This document shows, one piece after another, positions 17,323 through 25,176 of a DNA stretch of 46,190 bases; position 1 is the stretch's first letter; every line of letters starts with the position of its first letter. The DNA comes from Armatimonadetes bacterium CG06_land_8_20_14_3_00_66_21. GTDB taxonomy: Bacteria; Armatimonadota; Abditibacteriia; CG2-30-66-41. Both the position numbers and the translations under genes were made by a program. Where the stretch lies: NCBI GenBank assembly GCA_002779825.1, contig PEVN01000365.1:4466-50655 (forward strand). The letters run 5' to 3'. The notes below the pieces were generated by a model. The model made no database searches, had not been told where the DNA came from, and worked only from the letters and a program-made list of their open reading frames with translations.

Positions 17323-19041
17323 ATGGAGAACGACCAGGCCGAACCCAAACTCCCCGAATGGGCCGCTTCGTTGCGCCGCCGCTACCGCGCGGGCGAGGCG
17401 ATCCAGTTCATCTTGCACGCAAACGTACTCGACCTACAGCCGCTTGGCGCGGAGTATGTCGACCTGCGGCGGTTTCTCTATGAGGGGTTGCTGAAGCAGA
17501 CGCGGGACGTCGTGCTGTTCTACAACCTCAGCCAGGGCATCACGTTTGCCGAGCCCAAGATGCGGGAGACGTTCCTGCGCAAAGTCGAGGTCGCCCGGGC
17601 GGTTCGGGGGCTGGCGGGGCCGCCGGACGAGCTGCCACACGCACCGGATGTTGCGCTCCCGCTCATCGAGGAGTTCCTGCTGGCTACCGGGCACCGTAGC
17701 GCTGTGGTCATCGACTACGTGGAGACCATCGTGCCGCGGGCCGAGGTGTCGTTCCTGTCGGGCGACGATCGGGCCAACCTGATCGCTCTCCAGCGCTGGT
17801 CGGCCGAACCCCGGTTGCTGCGCTCAGACAATGTGGTCGTCCTCATCACCGAGCACCTGTCGGACGTCAACGCCATGGTGCTCGACAGCCCGCACCTCGC
17901 CGCCCTCCAGATTCCCCTCCCCGACGAGACGGCCCGCGCGGAGTTCATCGCGCACCTCTGCCAGCAGCACCCCGACCTGACCATGGAGATGCCGCAGCGG
18001 CGGCTGGCCGAAATCACCGCCGGGCTTACCTGCATCCAGATGGGCGCCATCTTCCAGGAGGCCAAGCAGAGCGGCACTGGCGTCAGCTTCGACTTAGTTC
18101 GCGCCCGAAAGAAGCAGATCATCGAGAAGGAGTGCGTCGGTCTCGTCGAGTTCGTCGAGCCCGAACACGACTTGAGCATGGTGGGCGGGCTGGATCAGGT
18201 CAAGGGAGCCCTCCGCAACATCGCCGACAACATTCGCGAGGGCAACCGCCAGCGGGTGCCCATGGGCGTGATGTTCGTCGGTCCCATGGGCACCGGCAAG
18301 ACCTACCTAGCCGAAGCCTTCGCCAAGGAGAGCGGGCTGACGTGCCTCAAGCTCGCCAACTTCCGCGACAAATGGGTCGGCTCCACCGAGTCCAACCTGG
18401 AGAAGATCATCACCGTCGTCAACGCCCTGGGCTTCGTGCTGGTCATCATCGACGAAGGCGACCGCTCCATCGGCGGCGGCCGGGAGGACATGGACGGCGG
18501 CACTTCCAGCCGGGTCACCGCGAAGCTGAAGGAGTTCATGAGCGACACGTCGCACCGCGGGCGGACCGTGTTCGTGATGATGACCAACCGGCCCGACAAG
18601 CTGGACACCGACATGAAGCGCCCCGGCCGCTTCGACCAGAAAATCCCCTTCTTCGCGCCGCAGACCGCCGAGGCGCGGGAGGAGATCCTCCAAGTGCTTT
18701 ACCGAAAGAACGGCCTCCGGCACCGCGTGGCAGACTTCGCCGAGGCCGCCAAACGAACCGAGGGCTACACCGGCGCCGACCTCGAAGCCATCGTTCTCCT
18801 GTCAGACCACTTCTGCGCCGCCGCCACCCCCAAACGCAAGCTCGTCCGCGACGAAGACCTCCTCGCCGCCATCGCCGACTTCATCCCCAGCCGCGACGCG
18901 CTCATGCTGGAGTATATGGAGCTCCTGGCCGTCTTCGAGTGCTCCTCGCGGTCCATGCTCCCCGAGCGATACCGGCAGCTCACTACCGAGGAACTGAACC
19001 TGAAGCTGCGGGCGCTGCGGGCGGAGTTGGGGCTGCGGTAG
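17323..19041 (+). CDS. Ycf46-like AAA+ ATPase with degenerate N-terminal AAA domain
   Basis: 572 residues. Residues ~1-250 look like a decayed AAA module. There is no Walker A, but [11 protein letters not shown] resembles Walker [15 protein letters not shown] resembles sensor 1, and [13 protein letters not shown] follows, as in chloroplast/cyanobacterial Ycf46. Residues ~270-500 form a complete classical AAA domain: Walker A GPMGTGKT (K326), Walker B VIIDEGD (D377, E378), sensor 1 MTNRP (N422) and arginine fingers in the second region of homology (R433, R436 of KRPGRFD). A helical lid with [12 protein letters not shown] follows. There is no signal peptide, membrane segment or FtsH-type protease domain. 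Being co-transcribed with a PspA homologue, it may disassemble or remodel PspA polymers much as Vps4 acts on ESCRT-III; this is inference. Confidence 0.82.
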   Translation: MENDQAEPKLPEWAASLRRRYRAGEAIQFILHANVLDLQPLGAEYVDLRRFLYEGLLKQTRDVVLFYNLSQGITFAEPKMRETFLRKVEVARAVRGLAGPPDELPHAPDVALPLIEEFLLATGHRSAVVIDYVETIVPRAEVSFLSGDDRANLIALQRWSAEPRLLRSDNVVVLITEHLSDVNAMVLDSPHLAALQIPLPDETARAEFIAHLCQQHPDLTMEMPQRRLAEITAGLTCIQMGAIFQEAKQSGTGVSFDLVRARKKQIIEKECVGLVEFVEPEHDLSMVGGLDQVKGALRNIADNIREGNRQRVPMGVMFVGPMGTGKTYLAEAFAKESGLTCLKLANFRDKWVGSTESNLEKIITVVNALGFVLVIIDEGDRSIGGGREDMDGGTSSRVTAKLKEFMSDTSHRGRTVFVMMTNRPDKLDTDMKRPGRFDQKIPFFAPQTAEAREEILQVLYRKNGLRHRVADFAEAAKRTEGYTGADLEAIVLLSDHFCAAATPKRKLVRDEDLLAAIADFIPSRDALMLEYMELLAVFECSSRSMLPERYRQLTTEELNLKLRALRAELGLR

Positions 19042-19199
19042 AAGCGGGTTTGTGGGTCACGCGCGCCGCGCCCAATCCCCCTCCGTCAGCGCGAGCCGGC
19101 ACTCAGTTGTCCCATTCGTCCCGCAGCTTGGGCGCGCTTCGCCCGCGGACGAGCGGGACGCGTCTGACCGATCCAGAGCAGACCAGCCGGCAAGCCCGC

Positions 19200-20294
19200 C
19201 TACCCCGGCTTCCTGAAGTGCACGTAGACCACGTCGCCGTCTTCGACGGGCTGGTCCTTCCCCTTGGCCACCATCAGCCCTTTCTCCCGGGCGGCTGCCC
19301 ACGAGCCGACGCGACAGAGGCCTTCGTACGGCACCACTTCTGCCTTGATGAAGCCTGTCTGCATGTCGGAATGGATCCGGCCAGCGGCGGCTCCCAAAGG
19401 CGTGCCGCGCGTTGCCGCCCACGCGGTCAGTTCGGCGCCGACGCCGGTGAAGAAGGTGACTTGGTCTAGCAGCTCGTAGCTGGCGAGGACGATCTCTGCG
19501 AGCGCGGTCTGGTCGAGCCCGAGTTCCTGCATGAACTCCCGGGCTTCGTCGGGGTCGAGGTCGGCCAGGTCAGCGGACAGCTTGGCGGGGATCCTCAGGA
19601 CGCGGGCACCGGTGGAGGCGGCGAAGTCGGTGAGCGCCTGAACGTGGTCCCCGTCGCCCTCTTCGGGCGCATTGGCAACGTAGAGGAAAGGCTTGGTGGT
19701 GAGCAGGAAGACCTCCGCCAGCAGCCCCTTGCCGTGTTCGCGGTCCGGCCACTCGGAGGCTGGCTGCCCGTCGCCCAGCCACGTCAGTAGCGACTCCGCC
19801 TGGGTGAGCTTCTCCAGGTCTTCCGTCTTCCCACTCTTCGCCTGGCTGCGCGCCTTCTCGACCCGGCGCTCCATGGACTCGCGGTCAGCCTGGATCAGTT
19901 CGTTCTGCACCGTCTGAACATCGCGGGCCGGGTCGACCCACCCTTCCACGTGGGCGATCTGCGGATCGTCGAAGCAGCGGACGACGTGCAGGATCGCGTC
20001 TCCCTCGCGGATGTGCGCGAGGAACTGGTTCCCGAGGCCCTCGCCCCTGTGCGCGTCCCGAACCAGACCGGCGATGTCCACAAACTTGACCGTTGCCGGA
20101 ACGCGCGTCTCCTGCTTGAACAGCTCCGCCAGACGCTCCAGCCTAGGCTCGGGCACGGGAACGACAGCGACATTCGCGTCGATAGTGCAGAACGGGTAGT
20201 TGGAGACTTCCGCCTGCCCGTGGCCGTGGGCGAGGGCGTTGAACAGCGTGGACTTGCCCACATTCGGCAGGCCGATGATTCCCACTTGGAGCAT
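19200..20294 (-). CDS. ychF: YchF/OLA1-type ribosome-associated ATPase
   Basis: 364 residues from ATG 20294, preceded by GGAAAGGAG seven bases upstream; this matches the usual YchF length of about 363, so an upstream in-frame extension is rejected. [20 protein letters not shown] is the P-loop. The G4 position reads [14 protein letters not shown], near the NxxE motif that gives YchF ATP rather than GTP preference. The central coiled-coil hairpin ([14 protein letters not shown]) and the C-terminal TGS domain ([18 protein letters not shown] ... VVYVHF) are both present. It is a cytoplasmic protein implicated in ribosome binding and stress response in other bacteria. It converges with the AAA gene. 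Confidence 0.95.
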   Translation of the reverse strand: MLQVGIIGLPNVGKSTLFNALAHGHGQAEVSNYPFCTIDANVAVVPVPEPRLERLAELFKQETRVPATVKFVDIAGLVRDAHRGEGLGNQFLAHIREGDAILHVVRCFDDPQIAHVEGWVDPARDVQTVQNELIQADRESMERRVEKARSQAKSGKTEDLEKLTQAESLLTWLGDGQPASEWPDREHGKGLLAEVFLLTTKPFLYVANAPEEGDGDHVQALTDFAASTGARVLRIPAKLSADLADLDPDEAREFMQELGLDQTALAEIVLASYELLDQVTFFTGVGAELTAWAATRGTPLGAAAGRIHSDMQTGFIKAEVVPYEGLCRVGSWAAAREKGLMVAKGKDQPVEDGDVVYVHFRKPG

Positions 20295-20402
20295 GGCCGC
20301 GCTCCTTTCCGGGGCCGGCCGCAAGCAGCCAGCCACAGCGTCTGTTGGGCTGCCCTCGGCCGCTCCCACACAGGCTCGGACAGGTTGGGGCGCCGAGGCG
20401 CG

Positions 20403-22073
20403 TTACTGCGGAGTCACCGAGAAGGGCTGCTGCGGGTTGGCCCGCTGCGCTTGGTCGTAGAGGTCCTGTTCTTTCTTCGCCAGATCCTTCTCGCCCAACT
20501 CTTCGAATAGCCGCTTGAGTTCCTGGTGCCGATAGGTGTCGTCATACGAGAGGTCCGAAGCGGACTTCAGGTGCTCGGTTGCCTTCTGCCGGGTCTTCTT
20601 GTCGTCCTTCAGCAGCTTGCCCAGAGCGAGGTGCGCCTCTGCATCCTCCTCGTACGTGTTCGCCTGCTCGTAGTCGCGGATGGCTTCCTGTTTCTTGCCA
20701 TCGCGCTCATACAACTGGGCGAGATGGAAGTAGATCGGTCCCGGCTTGATCAGCGGGTCGCCCTCCCAGGACTTGAGCGCTTCCTTGTAGAGCTTGATGG
20801 CTTCTGCGGTTTTCCCCTGGGTCTCCAGTTCGTAGGCGTGGAGTTCCGGGTCGATGATCTGGACGTCTGCTTCCTTCTTCAGCTTTTCCTCGTAGTCCCG
20901 CCAGTGTTCCCACTTCTTCTGGTCTGCGTACTGGGCGAGCAGCTCTTCGCGACGGCGCTTGACGGTCCTGAACTTCTTGGACTTACACTTGGGGCACTCT
21001 TGGGGCGTGTCCTTGGTCGTCCATTCGTTATCGCACCCCTTCTTCTCGCACTTATAGGTGACGTCGTTGTAGTCGGGCGGCAGATTGAGCCGCTTGTCCT
21101 CGAGTTGGATGATATGGTAGCCGAACTCCGTCTTGACCACGCCGCTGAGTTCGCCCTTCTTCAGCCGGAAGGCGGTGTCGTCGAACTCCTTGACCATCCG
21201 GCCACGCGGGAACCAGCCCAAGTCGCCGCCCTGGGAGGCGTTGGAGTAGTCCTCGGAGTATTGCTTCGCAAGTGCCTCGAAGCTCTCGCCTTTCTTCAGC
21301 CGCGCCAGCAGGTCGTCGGCCTTCTTCTTCGCTGCCGCCTCAGCGCTCTGCTGCTGGGCGGTCTTCGCCTTTCCGCCTTTGTCCGCCTTACCGTCCTTGC
21401 CCGCTTCTCGCTCGGCCGGCGTTGGCTCCGGCTTGATCAGGATGTGCCGCGCCTTGACTTCCTCCGTGCTCCGCCGGTACTCGCTGAGCGTGACCTTGAC
21501 TTGGGCCTTGATCTTCTCCTGCAGCTTCTCCGTTCGGACCTGCTCGGTGATGCCGTCTTCGTTGTCCTTGAGCTGGGAGCGAATCTCGTCCTTGAGTTTG
21601 GGCAGCGACCCGTACTTCTTCTTGACCTGCAGCGCGAACCTGCGGGCGGAGCCAGCCTGCATCTTCAGGGACTCGATCTGCTGGTCCATCATGTTCTCGA
21701 TCTTGTCGTCCACTTCGCCCGACCGGACCTTGATTCGCTCGTCCCGGCAGGCCCGCTCCTTGAGAATGCGGTCCACCATGTTGTCTAGGACGCTCTTCTT
21801 GATGGACTCTTCATTGGAGAAGCGAACGCCGCCGTAGCGCGAGTAGTTCTCCATCTGGCGCTGCAGCAGGTCGTTGTACTCTTCCCGGACGATCTTCTTC
21901 CGCCCCACCTTCGCGACCACGCCGGGCGCCAACTGCACCCGGGTGCTGCTGCCCCCCATCAGGCTGCCGTATCCCAGGAAGCAGGACACGAGGAAGATCA
22001 AGAGCAAGCCGCCCCAGACGATCGTCCGCAGCCCTTTCTGTCGCATTTTCTTTCGGAGCTTTGCTATCGACAT
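20403..22073 (-). CDS. Membrane-anchored parvulin-type foldase (PpiC/SurA/PrsA-like) with zinc ribbon and TPR tail
   Basis: 556 residues from ATG 22073 (GAGG seven bases upstream). One N-terminal transmembrane anchor (TIVWGGLLLIFLVSCFLGYG) precedes a SurA-like helical chaperone domain (~55-205). The parvulin domain (~207-330) has KARHILIKPEP, SQGGDLGWFPRGRMVKEFD and TEFGYHIIQLEDK, interrupted by a Lys/Gly/Ala-rich insertion. A zinc-ribbon-like segment follows: C342-x4-C347 and C360-x2-C363. Then come a basic helix (VKRRREELLAQYADQKKWEH) and at least three TPR-like repeats to the C-terminus. It probably assists folding of exported proteins at the outer face of the membrane, fitting the many large secreted proteins nearby. 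The ribbon is unusual for the family. Confidence 0.88.
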   Translation of the reverse strand: MSIAKLRKKMRQKGLRTIVWGGLLLIFLVSCFLGYGSLMGGSSTRVQLAPGVVAKVGRKKIVREEYNDLLQRQMENYSRYGGVRFSNEESIKKSVLDNMVDRILKERACRDERIKVRSGEVDDKIENMMDQQIESLKMQAGSARRFALQVKKKYGSLPKLKDEIRSQLKDNEDGITEQVRTEKLQEKIKAQVKVTLSEYRRSTEEVKARHILIKPEPTPAEREAGKDGKADKGGKAKTAQQQSAEAAAKKKADDLLARLKKGESFEALAKQYSEDYSNASQGGDLGWFPRGRMVKEFDDTAFRLKKGELSGVVKTEFGYHIIQLEDKRLNLPPDYNDVTYKCEKKGCDNEWTTKDTPQECPKCKSKKFRTVKRRREELLAQYADQKKWEHWRDYEEKLKKEADVQIIDPELHAYELETQGKTAEAIKLYKEALKSWEGDPLIKPGPIYFHLAQLYERDGKKQEAIRDYEQANTYEEDAEAHLALGKLLKDDKKTRQKATEHLKSASDLSYDDTYRHQELKRLFEELGEKDLAKKEQDLYDQAQRANPQQPFSVTPQ

Positions 22074-22220
22074 GGACAATCCTCGTCTGCTGAGTTCCGG
22101 ACGCGGCCGGTGGGATACCCGCACGAACAGGCGCCTCGTGCCCCAAACACACGTAACGCGACCGGGCTTGGCCGGCCGCGTCACAAGAGCGCTCTACGTC
22201 TGTGCGTCCAGTTAGTGCGA

Positions 22221-22249
22221 ATTCTACTCGAATTCGGCGTGTCAGACAA
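22221..22249 (-). promoter_or_regulatory. Possible promoter of the foldase gene (TTGTCT-N17-TAGAAT)
   Basis: The minus strand reads TTGTCT at 22249-22244 and TAGAAT at 22226-22221 with a 17-base spacer, about 150 bases upstream of ATG 22073. The -10 overlaps a 7-5-7 inverted repeat (CGAATTC-TACTC-GAATTCG, 22218-22236) that could be an operator. Confidence 0.35.
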
Positions 22250-22312
22250 CCGAAGAGGGCTTGTCCGCAGCCGGCTGCGCGCCGGGAGCTCACCGCCTCG
22301 GGCTTGCCCGCG

Positions 22313-22966
22313 TCAGCGGCCCACTCCCGGAACCGGGTCGATCCGGTACCGGTACCGGGCTTTCAGCCGACAGACTTCGACCTCGTTGGGGCCGCCCGAG
22401 TGGCGCACGAACCAAGCGAACGCATTCCGGCCGTACCGCGCCCGCTTCCAGGTCTTCAGCTTCACGAAGTCGTACACGCAGCCCTCCGGTCCCACGACGC
22501 CCACGTGCCAGATCGAGTTGGGGTTGGGCGGGTACCACGGCGAGTGGCGGACGTTCACGACGTCGCCCGGCTGGACGGCATCCCCCTCCCGCCAGGACCA
22601 GCAATCCACCAGCTCCATCCGCGTGCCCAACAGGTGCTTGTCGGACCCTCGCCTGAAGCGCGCTTGCACGCCGAGGGCTTCATCGACCGCGCACGCCACG
22701 AAGTCGCTGCAGTCGTTCTGGTGCAAGACGAACCTGCCCATGGGCTCCTGCCGGTGGAACCGACGTGCCACCTCCGCGATCCGCCAGTTCAGCGGCTTCT
22801 CGCCCGGGTGGCGCCGTTCAAAGTCGTTCCTTGCCCAGCGGTCGTAGTCCGTCAAGCGGAGGACAGTCGTCCTGACGCCCGCGTGGCGCCCGCGAACCCA
22901 CCAGACACAGCACCCGGCGGCAACCGAAAGAGTGGCGGCAAGTCCGATTGTGGCGCGAAGGCTCAC
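22313..22966 (-). CDS. NlpC/P60-like cysteine peptidase or amidase, membrane-associated
   Basis: 217 residues from GTG 22966, with no strong ribosome site. An N-terminal hydrophobic stretch (TIGLAATLSVAAGCCVWW) suggests an anchor or export signal. LHQNDCSDFVACAVDEALG places C86 at the start of a helix as in the DCSGFV motif of NlpC/P60 peptidases. IWHVGVVGPEGCVYDF gives H154 at the matching His position, preceded by LQPGDVV-like VQPGDVVNVR. The pattern predicts a papain-like fold hydrolase acting on peptidoglycan peptides or an amide bond. It lies downstream of the dGTPase gene on the same strand, but a structured repeat separates them. The substrate is unknown. Confidence 0.6.
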   Translation of the reverse strand: MSLRATIGLAATLSVAAGCCVWWVRGRHAGVRTTVLRLTDYDRWARNDFERRHPGEKPLNWRIAEVARRFHRQEPMGRFVLHQNDCSDFVACAVDEALGVQARFRRGSDKHLLGTRMELVDCWSWREGDAVQPGDVVNVRHSPWYPPNPNSIWHVGVVGPEGCVYDFVKLKTWKRARYGRNAFAWFVRHSGGPNEVEVCRLKARYRYRIDPVPGVGR

Positions 22967-22989
22967 TTGCGGGTCCGGGAGGCAGGGTC

Positions 22990-23126
22990 TAGCTCGGGGC
23001 AGGTCTCCTCAGACGCCGTGCGTCTGAAGACGCTTCGCGTCTGCGCGCCCCGAAACGCCTCGCGCCCTGCGGGCGCGAGCGGAAGGTCTCAGGTAGCTGC
23101 GAATCCACGGGATTCGAGGAGACCTG
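22990..23126 (+). repeat. Dispersed structured repeat, copy 1, with several tri-loop hairpins
   Basis: The conserved scaffold blocks are 22990-23008, 23046-23058, 23080-23091 and 23096-23114, all found again at 46116-46190. An outer 11-bp stem pairs 23000-23010 with 23116-23126. Inside are hairpins 23009-23027 (8 bp), 23028-23042 (6 bp), 23059-23079 (9 bp) and 23100-23116 (7 bp), each with a 3-base loop. TCGGGGC (22994-23000) can also pair with GCCCCGA (23047-23053), so alternative folds exist. The element lies between two minus-strand genes. Confidence 0.8.
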
Positions 23127-23206
23127 TCGGTCGGGGAGCGGCGGGGTCAGGAGACCCTCGCCGAGCACCGGGCCGGTCCGGCTATCTGCAACCGGGGGGC
23201 AGGACC

Positions 23207-24517
23207 TCAGGACAGTGCCGTTGGGTCCATGCCTACGCGGGCGTGCGGCTCGTACAGGAGGCGGTACTGGTCCATGGCGTAGCGATCGGTCATGCCGGCG
23301 ATGTAGTCGCAGACGACCGACTCCACCGGGCTGCTCGCGAGGCGGCTCTGCAGGTCTTTGGGCAGCAGCTTTGGCTCTTCCACGTACGCCCCGAACAGCT
23401 TGCGGATGATCCGCTGCCCTTTCCAGATCATCTTGACGACCGTCGGGTGTTGGTAGACGGCGTCGTAGAGGAACTTGCCGAGGGCGTCGCTCTCCGCCTC
23501 CAGGGCGTCGTTCATGCCTACGAGCGGGCCCGGGTGGGCCCGGACATCGTCAGGCGAGGCAAGCCGCTTCCGGTTCAGGGCGGCGAGTGTGTGCCGGGTA
23601 GCGTCCCGAATCATCTCGTCGATCAGGTTGCGCACAATCACCCGACGGAGCAGCTTCCGGTCCGGCGGGTCGGCAAACTGAGCGCGCGCCAGTTCGCGGT
23701 GACGGTCCCACAGGACCAGACCGGCGCCGTTCACGTCTCGCTCCTCGATCAGCCCCAGCCAAAGGGCGTCTTCCAGGTCATGCGTCCGAAACGTGATTCT
23801 GTCGGCGGTGTCTACAATCTGGCACTCGAGAGTGGGGGAGGGGAACTCCCGGAACTCGTCCGGCACGCGGTGGTCGTCGTACTCCGTGCTGTGCCGCGCC
23901 AGCCCCTCCCGGGTCTCGTAGGAGAGGTTCAGCCCCGGCCCGCCAGAGGAATGCGTCTCCATCTCGTCCACGACGCGCAGCGCCTGCAGGTTGTGCTCGA
24001 ACCCGCCGTGGTTCTCCATGAGCCGGTGGAGTTCGCGTTCGCCGCCGTGACCGAAAGGCGGGTGACCGAGGTCGTGCGCGAGGGCGATCACCTCGGCCAG
24101 CTCGTCGTTGGCGCGCAGGGCCTTCGCGAGGCTCTGGGCGATCTGCGCGACGGCAAAGCTGTGCGTGAGCCGAGTCCGGTAGAAATCGCCCTCATGGGTA
24201 ACGAACACCTGTGTCTTGAGCTGCAGGCGGCGGAACGAGAACGAGTGAATCACCCGGCCCTTGTCGCGCTGATAGGCGGTTCGGTACGGATGGGGATCAG
24301 TGGGCTCTTCCCACCGCCGTCCCCGTGACTGTGCGCTCTTGCAGGCGTACGCCGCCAAGCGCTGGTCCTCGAATTGCTCCATCTCCTCCCGAGAAAGCGG
24401 GGTCACCGAAAGCCCCGCCGAAGAGCGCCCGGTCTCGGCCGCGGAGGCTACCGTTTCCGCAGGAAACGACTCGCGGCCAGGAACTTCTCGGCTGGGTTCT
24501 GAGCGTGGAGCATTCAT
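23207..24517 (-). CDS. dgt: Deoxyguanosinetriphosphate triphosphohydrolase-like HD protein
   Basis: 436 residues from ATG 24517 with GGAGG six bases upstream. FSFRRLQLKTQVFVTHEGDFYRTRLTHS followed by ALAHDLGHPPFGHGGE is the diagnostic HD-domain signature of dGTPase-like proteins. The metal-ligand Asp recurs in IVDTADRITF. The length fits the non-E. coli-type family (about 380-440). It should cleave dNTPs to deoxynucleoside plus triphosphate, influencing nucleotide pools or restricting foreign replication; exact specificity cannot be read from sequence. The N-terminal ~45 residues are Ser/Glu-rich and probably disordered. It follows the small winged-helix gene by 77 bases on the same strand. 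Confidence 0.9.
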   Translation of the reverse strand: MNAPRSEPSREVPGRESFPAETVASAAETGRSSAGLSVTPLSREEMEQFEDQRLAAYACKSAQSRGRRWEEPTDPHPYRTAYQRDKGRVIHSFSFRRLQLKTQVFVTHEGDFYRTRLTHSFAVAQIAQSLAKALRANDELAEVIALAHDLGHPPFGHGGERELHRLMENHGGFEHNLQALRVVDEMETHSSGGPGLNLSYETREGLARHSTEYDDHRVPDEFREFPSPTLECQIVDTADRITFRTHDLEDALWLGLIEERDVNGAGLVLWDRHRELARAQFADPPDRKLLRRVIVRNLIDEMIRDATRHTLAALNRKRLASPDDVRAHPGPLVGMNDALEAESDALGKFLYDAVYQHPTVVKMIWKGQRIIRKLFGAYVEEPKLLPKDLQSRLASSPVESVVCDYIAGMTDRYAMDQYRLLYEPHARVGMDPTALS

Positions 24518-24594
24518 CGACAGCCTCCGATTCCCCGGTGGCCGGCGGCGGAGTAGACTCGAAGAGACGCCGCCAGTTCAGGACGAACTCGTCG

Positions 24595-25044
24595 TCAGCC
24601 GGCTGCGCGCGGGTAGAGCGCATACGTGCGGCCTTGCTTCCGTCGCCGCAAGCGACCTTCGCCCACCGCCCACGCGACGACTTCCCGGACCATCTCGGGG
24701 GGCTGCTGCGGCATCCGGCGGTACAGCTCCGTCTGCAGCACGCCCGGTTCCCGCATCACCACGCCCAGCACCATGTGCCGGGCGTCGCGGCGCTCCCGCG
24801 CCTTGTAGATCATCTGGTTGTGAAGCTCAATCACGCGAGCGACGCGCCGCTCGTAGTCCTTCGTCTGCTTCTTGTTGAGGGGCAGACTGGCGGCGTTGCG
24901 GACCCGGTACAGCGCCTCCTTGTAGAACTGGGCCGCCTCCAGGAACTGCTTCCTGCGCTCGTGACGTTCTGCCTTCCCGGTGAGGTGGTTTGCTTCGTCT
25001 TCAAGCTCCGCCAGCAATGACTTTTGCTCTGGCGTCATCAACAT
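24595..25044 (-). CDS. Small protein with helical repeat and C-terminal winged helix
   Basis: 149 residues from ATG 25044, seven bases after GAGGTGG; a TTG two codons upstream is less well placed. The N-terminal half is helical and TPR/MIT-like (KQFLEAAQFYKEALYRVRNA). The C-terminal ~55 residues (EPGVLQTELYRRMPQQPPEM ... GEGRLRRRKQGRTYALYP) look like a winged helix, with a basic wing. It could be a regulator of the adjacent dGTPase or an adaptor. I do not recognise a named family. Confidence 0.6.
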   Translation of the reverse strand: MLMTPEQKSLLAELEDEANHLTGKAERHERRKQFLEAAQFYKEALYRVRNAASLPLNKKQTKDYERRVARVIELHNQMIYKARERRDARHMVLGVVMREPGVLQTELYRRMPQQPPEMVREVVAWAVGEGRLRRRKQGRTYALYPRAAG

Positions 25045-25176
25045 GTACAATCCACCTCAATGTCTCTCTGGTGTGGTCCGCGCCGGCAGACAGCGTTGCC
25101 CGTTTCCCTCATTATTCGACGCCGCCCGGAAGGCTCCTTTCCGTTTTCGCTTTCTTCTCGTGGCGCAGGCACTGCC

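Noticed and set aside
22202..24328. A 708-codon open plus-strand frame
   Set aside because: It runs antisense through the NlpC-like and dGTPase genes and through the structured repeat; composition is typical of a shadow frame.
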